A stretch of 25,934 nt of DNA from positions 1-25,934 of the forward strand of contig CAZMRK010000453.1 of assembly GCA_964568355.1 (NCBI GenBank), given 5' to 3'. Every line of letters starts with the position of its first letter. Position 1 is the first letter of the stretch. Source of the DNA: JAJPJX01 sp964568355. Lineage in GTDB: Bacteria > Acidobacteriota > Terriglobia > Bryobacterales > Bryobacteraceae. Shown here one piece after another: positions 22,728-25,934 of the stretch. The translations under genes were made by a program, and so were the position numbers. Under the pieces are notes generated by a model, which worked only from the letters and a program-made list of their open reading frames with translations, was not told the origin of the DNA and made no database searches.

Positions 22728-25700
22728 CTAGCGCCCTGCGCCCGATCCAGCGCTGGCACGCAACCGGTTCAGTTCATCCGGCGTGAATTGGAACATATAT
22801 CGCACAAGCAACTGGGCGTGATCTTTTGGATAGCCCTCGAAACTGGCCGGCGTCGGACCCGAAAAAACGAAGCGGTCCCCCTCCGGACGGAATAGACCCG
22901 AAGGCATGGCGGTACCCGGCGCCATCATCGCCGGATCCAACATCCATCGCCTGGCCCATCCCGGCTTCAGCCGCTCTCGCGCTACTAGAAAACTCGGCGC
23001 GGTCGCCCGGGCATCGTGCTTCGCATCGCCGGTCATGTGGCACTTCAGGCACGGCGCACCCTCGCTGGTGAACAACTGCCGCGCCATCGTCCGCTCCTGG
23101 TCCGATAGCGGCTCCAGTTTTTGCGCGATGTACGGCTCGGCTTGAGACGACATCGCCTCAAAAAACCGTACCAGCTTTCGGATTTCTCCGTCGGAGAAAT
23201 AGAAAGTTGGCATACGCGCTTTCAGGTATTGTCGCACGCCGTCCCGGTTGGTATCCGTATCGCTCAACGCCGGATTGGCCAGGAATCGCATCAGCCAGTC
23301 CGGATTGACCCGCGCGCCTTCCCCGATCAGGATGGGCGGCCTCTGCTCTTTCCAGTCCGGATCCTGGTAGCGCGGCAGGTTCATGAACACCGTGGTCTGC
23401 CCGACGTGCACCTGGTGGCAGCCCATGCAGTTGTACTTGCGGACCACCCACCAGCCCTCCACGATATCCTGCCGCGTATCGGCCGGATTGTAGTAGTACC
23501 GCGCCGGCACGGTCGATTCCACCGATCCCAGCAGAAACGTCGCCACCTGGTCGATCTCCGGCTTCGACAGGTTGAAGTTCGGCATCTTCAGCCGGTCCAG
23601 CTTGGCTTTTTCCTTACCCTGATCGTAGACCGCCGGATTCTGCAGCTTGTGCTCGAAGAACCCCTTGTGCGTATACCAGCCCTCTCGCTGAGCCTGGTGC
23701 CCCAGCAGCGCGAAATCCAGGCGCTCGATCGGCTTCGATCCCTCCTTGGTCAGCTCCGTGCCGATGCGCTGTTCTTCCTCCAGCCCCTTCAACTCGTGGC
23801 AGCCCGCGCAGCCATAAAACCGCACCAGGAACTCCCCTCGCGCCTTCAGCTTTGGATCGTCCATGTAATCGGAATTCGCATAAGAGGCGTCGGCGTGCTT
23901 GCGGGTCATCAGGTAGCTGGCGATATCCCGCGCCTCTTCGATCGAGAGCCGCAGGCTGGGCATCGGCGTCATCTGCATCACCTGCAGCTCATGCCCGTCG
24001 TTGGGACATTTGGTATGGTCCTGATCGAAAACGAAGGGTAGGCCCTTGCGCTGGTAGTCTTCCGCCGTCAAGTCCCGCTTTTCGAACGGGCAATAGGGCG
24101 CCGTCCGCTCCCGCGGATTGTGAATCCAGCGCACCAGGTAGTCGTAGTTGGCCTTCTCCCCCTCCCGGCTCAAGTTCGCCGCAAAGGTGCCGCCCTGCTT
24201 CTGCCCGCCTTCGCCCATCGAGTGGCAGCCCATGCAGCCGCGCGTCTCGAAGGCTTCTTTTCCCTTCTCCGGATCGCCCGGCGGATTCTTGGGCAATTCC
24301 GCGGTCAACCCGGATTGCCAGACGAAGGCGGCAATCGCCCGGATTTCATCATCGTCCAGCCGGAAGGTCGGCATCTTGGTGCCTTCGCGCCACCGGTGCG
24401 GATCCTTCAGCCACACCGGAATCCACTCCTTGCGCAGCTTGACGCGCGCTTCCTTCAGATCCGGCCCCACCTTCTTGATTTCCCGCACCAGGCTCCGCGA
24501 CCGCATATCGAGCTGTTCCAGCTTCGCGTCCAGCCCGCTGCTCCGCACTCGCAGATCGTTGGCATGCTGATAGAGCCGCTGCGCCTCGTCGTTGTTCCGC
24601 GTGCGGTCGCCCTTCTGTATGCTGAAGCCGATCTCCCGCAGCCATTCGGCCTTCTGTTGTTCGATCAGGCGGATCTGCTGGTTCACTTCCGCCAGCTCGT
24701 CGTTGTCGCGGTCAAAGCCCTCGTAGCGATGGCACCCGATGCAGCCCCGCAGCCGCACGATCTCGCGCCCGGCATTGAGCGTATCCGCCATCTCCGTTAC
24801 GATCTCTTTGCTGTGGCACTGCTGGCAGCCGGCCTCAAAATTCTCCCGTGCGTGCATTGGCCACAGCCAGTGCTCGTTTTCCCCGTGGGCCTTCTCTACG
24901 CTGGTCAGGGCCACGCCGTTGCCTCCGTGGCAGGGCGTGCAGCCGAACCGCTCCGGATCGTGGATCTTCAGCAGCTCTTTGTTGGGATGCGAGATAAAAA
25001 CCTCCCGCCCACCCATCGACGCCCTGGTCAGCGTTACCGGCTCGCGCGTCCCCAGGTGGCAGCTTTCGCAGCGGTCCACCAGGTCTACGTCCTTCACGTG
25101 GATCTGCCGGATGCTCACCTCGAAAGTGTCCATCTTGCGTTCCAGCCCGTTCAGCGTCTCCGTGCTCACATCCGGAATGCGGTCCGCCAGGTATTTGTCG
25201 CGCTGCGCCCGCAGATCGGTCGCCGGCTTCATCAGTTCCACGCGCTTTTGCAGCAGCTCGGCCTTCCTGTTCTTCCATGCCGTGAGGTCTCGATCCATCT
25301 CTGCGAAGGCGTAAGTCGCGCTGCGGGTGGATCCGTCCGGGTTCGGCAGCTTAACCCGGCGGACCTCTTTTTTGATCTCCTCGATCTCCCTCCGCAGCGA
25401 CTCTTTGTGGCTCTCGCTCTTGCTGGTTTCAATCTGGTACGTTAGCGCGCTGATGTGGCTGCGCACCTCCTGAAACGGCTCGTTCAGGGCCATGATCTGC
25501 GGCACCAGCACCTGGTTCACTTCGCGGTCGATCGTCCCCACCTGGGCCCCTACCGCCTTCTCCGCCGCCTTCATCCCGCGATCCAGCTTCTGATACTCCG
25601 CCGAAGCCCGGATCTGTTTTTCGAGCGCCATCTCTCCCGGTCTGGTGCTATGCAGAAAGCGCGAATACAGCCGCGCAAATTGCGCCTGGTAGCGCTTCCA

Positions 25701-25826
25701 GGGGCGGATCCCATAGACCTCGTCGTACAAGGCCCACCCCAGGCAAAGCACCAACAGGATCGACGTCACAAACAGCGGCTTGCTCAGCGAAGAATGGACT
25801 ACCGGATCTTTGTCGCTATCACTCAT
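22728..25826 (-). CDS. Eight-haem membrane-anchored cytochrome c with two coiled-coil regions
   Basis: The protein has 1032 residues, with an N-terminal anchor helix (about 17-34). Eight CxxCH haem sites occur at Cys253 (CESCH), 296 (CTPCH), 334 (CQQCH), 362 (CIGCH), 531 (CMGCH), 673 (CAGCH), 800 (CMGCH) and 926 (CLKCH). The first four are close together, as in multihaem c7/c554-type modules. The last four are in separated class I cytochrome c-like domains with Met ligands in (K/R/P)MP(T/N/S) loops: KMPTF (485), PMPSL (622), KMPNF (748), RMPTF (872). Two long charged helical segments (about 66-240 and 375-465) look like coiled coils. It should be a periplasmic electron-transfer subunit. Its neighbours (cupredoxin lipoprotein, haem A and Sco genes) suggest a quinol-to-oxidase chain. 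ATG 25826 lies 2 bases after a G-rich tract. Confidence 0.88.
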   Translation of the reverse strand: MSDSDKDPVVHSSLSKPLFVTSILLVLCLGWALYDEVYGIRPWKRYQAQFARLYSRFLHSTRPGEMALEKQIRASAEYQKLDRGMKAAEKAVGAQVGTIDREVNQVLVPQIMALNEPFQEVRSHISALTYQIETSKSESHKESLRREIEEIKKEVRRVKLPNPDGSTRSATYAFAEMDRDLTAWKNRKAELLQKRVELMKPATDLRAQRDKYLADRIPDVSTETLNGLERKMDTFEVSIRQIHVKDVDLVDRCESCHLGTREPVTLTRASMGGREVFISHPNKELLKIHDPERFGCTPCHGGNGVALTSVEKAHGENEHWLWPMHARENFEAGCQQCHSKEIVTEMADTLNAGREIVRLRGCIGCHRYEGFDRDNDELAEVNQQIRLIEQQKAEWLREIGFSIQKGDRTRNNDEAQRLYQHANDLRVRSSGLDAKLEQLDMRSRSLVREIKKVGPDLKEARVKLRKEWIPVWLKDPHRWREGTKMPTFRLDDDEIRAIAAFVWQSGLTAELPKNPPGDPEKGKEAFETRGCMGCHSMGEGGQKQGGTFAANLSREGEKANYDYLVRWIHNPRERTAPYCPFEKRDLTAEDYQRKGLPFVFDQDHTKCPNDGHELQVMQMTPMPSLRLSIEEARDIASYLMTRKHADASYANSDYMDDPKLKARGEFLVRFYGCAGCHELKGLEEEQRIGTELTKEGSKPIERLDFALLGHQAQREGWYTHKGFFEHKLQNPAVYDQGKEKAKLDRLKMPNFNLSKPEIDQVATFLLGSVESTVPARYYYNPADTRQDIVEGWWVVRKYNCMGCHQVHVGQTTVFMNLPRYQDPDWKEQRPPILIGEGARVNPDWLMRFLANPALSDTDTNRDGVRQYLKARMPTFYFSDGEIRKLVRFFEAMSSQAEPYIAQKLEPLSDQERTMARQLFTSEGAPCLKCHMTGDAKHDARATAPSFLVARERLKPGWARRWMLDPAMMAPGTAMPSGLFRPEGDRFVFSGPTPASFEGYPKDHAQLLVRYMFQFTPDELNRLRASAGSGAGR

Positions 25827-25828
25827 AA

Positions 25829-25851
25829 CCCAACCCCCAACCCACGGCCCC
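25829..25851 (-). promoter_or_regulatory. G-quadruplex motif covering the ribosome site of the octahaem cytochrome gene
   Basis: On the transcribed minus strand the order is GGGG, 4 bases, GGG, 2 bases, GGGGG, 2 bases, GGG, ending 2 bases before the ATG at 25826. This satisfies the G3+N1-7 fourfold quadruplex rule. No other Shine-Dalgarno is available, so this tract must also hold the ribosome contact. Confidence 0.55.
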
Positions 25852-25866
25852 TAACCACAAATACAG

Positions 25867-25934
25867 CTACACGTTGAACCAGGGCGTCACCCACACGTAC
25901 TTGATCCGGAACAGATGCCGCAGCAGCATCTTCA
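25867..25934 (-). CDS. C-terminal end of an upstream respiratory-cluster gene (partial)
   Basis: Only about 21 codons are in the window. The frame ends VWVTPWFNV with TAG at 25867-25869 and runs off the window end at 25934. A gap of 40 bases separates it from the octahaem cytochrome ATG, so the two are probably co-transcribed. Position suggests a quinone-reactive or cytochrome b-type subunit, but the visible residues are too few to identify a family. Ending in an aromatic, basic tail (FRIKYVWVTPW) would fit a membrane protein's cytoplasmic end; this is only a hint. Confidence 0.5.
   Translation of the reverse strand, partial: KMLLRHLFRIKYVWVTPWFNV

Overview
This window looks like chromosome from a GC-rich soil-type Acidobacteriota, probably close to Bryobacterales/Solibacter. 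The best taxonomic clue is the secreted NHL-propeller protein at 4108-6852. Its C-terminal half carries the TIGR03437 signature (IAPGTIVSVLGSNL, YVSPSQINAQIPFEF), a domain strongly expanded in Solibacter. The aerobic haem A/copper assembly cluster and the large multihaem cytochrome fit the same assignment. This placement rests on motif recognition, not a search.

Layout. 1-2058 (+): tail of a SpoIIE-type PP2C phosphatase, then a coupled pair, a Gfo/Idh/MocA oxidoreductase and a TIM-barrel sugar isomerase. 2061-7830 (-): an orphan CHASE3-PAS histidine kinase, the NHL/TIGR03437 secreted protein and a family 2 glycosyltransferase. 7981-11313 (+): a giant membrane protein in which an extracytoplasmic domain plus membrane module occurs twice, the first with CPBP (CAAX-type) protease motifs. 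About 11.33-12.7 kb: a less GC-rich stretch with a DoxX protein and a convergent cupin, then a 263-bp divergent intergenic region rich in palindromes. 12709-15103 (+): a PD-(D/E)XK nuclease-like protein tightly linked to a DUF697-like membrane protein. 15188-17287 (+): a glycine-zipper secreted protein, a DsbA-like oxidoreductase and an SDR, all overlapping.

17282-25934 (-) is a respiratory block. In transcription order it holds the end of an unidentified gene, an eight-haem cytochrome c with coiled coils, a cupredoxin-like lipoprotein, ctaA, ctaB, an ABC ATPase, an ABC-2 permease, a Sco copper chaperone and a DUF420 protein. From ctaA to the Sco gene every junction overlaps by 4-8 bp. The Sco/DUF420 gap is 6 bp. 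This suggests a single translationally coupled unit for building a haem-A, Cu-containing terminal oxidase, with an unassigned ABC exporter built in.

Most worth following up: the duplicated sensor-CPBP protein; the TIGR03437 domain interrupted by two paralogous inserts; the nuclease/DUF697 pair; the ABC transporter inside the haem A/Sco operon; a G-quadruplex motif on the translation start of the octahaem cytochrome; and -10 boxes so close to start codons that leaderless mRNAs are expected. No tRNA, rRNA, CRISPR array or insertion sequence was recognised.
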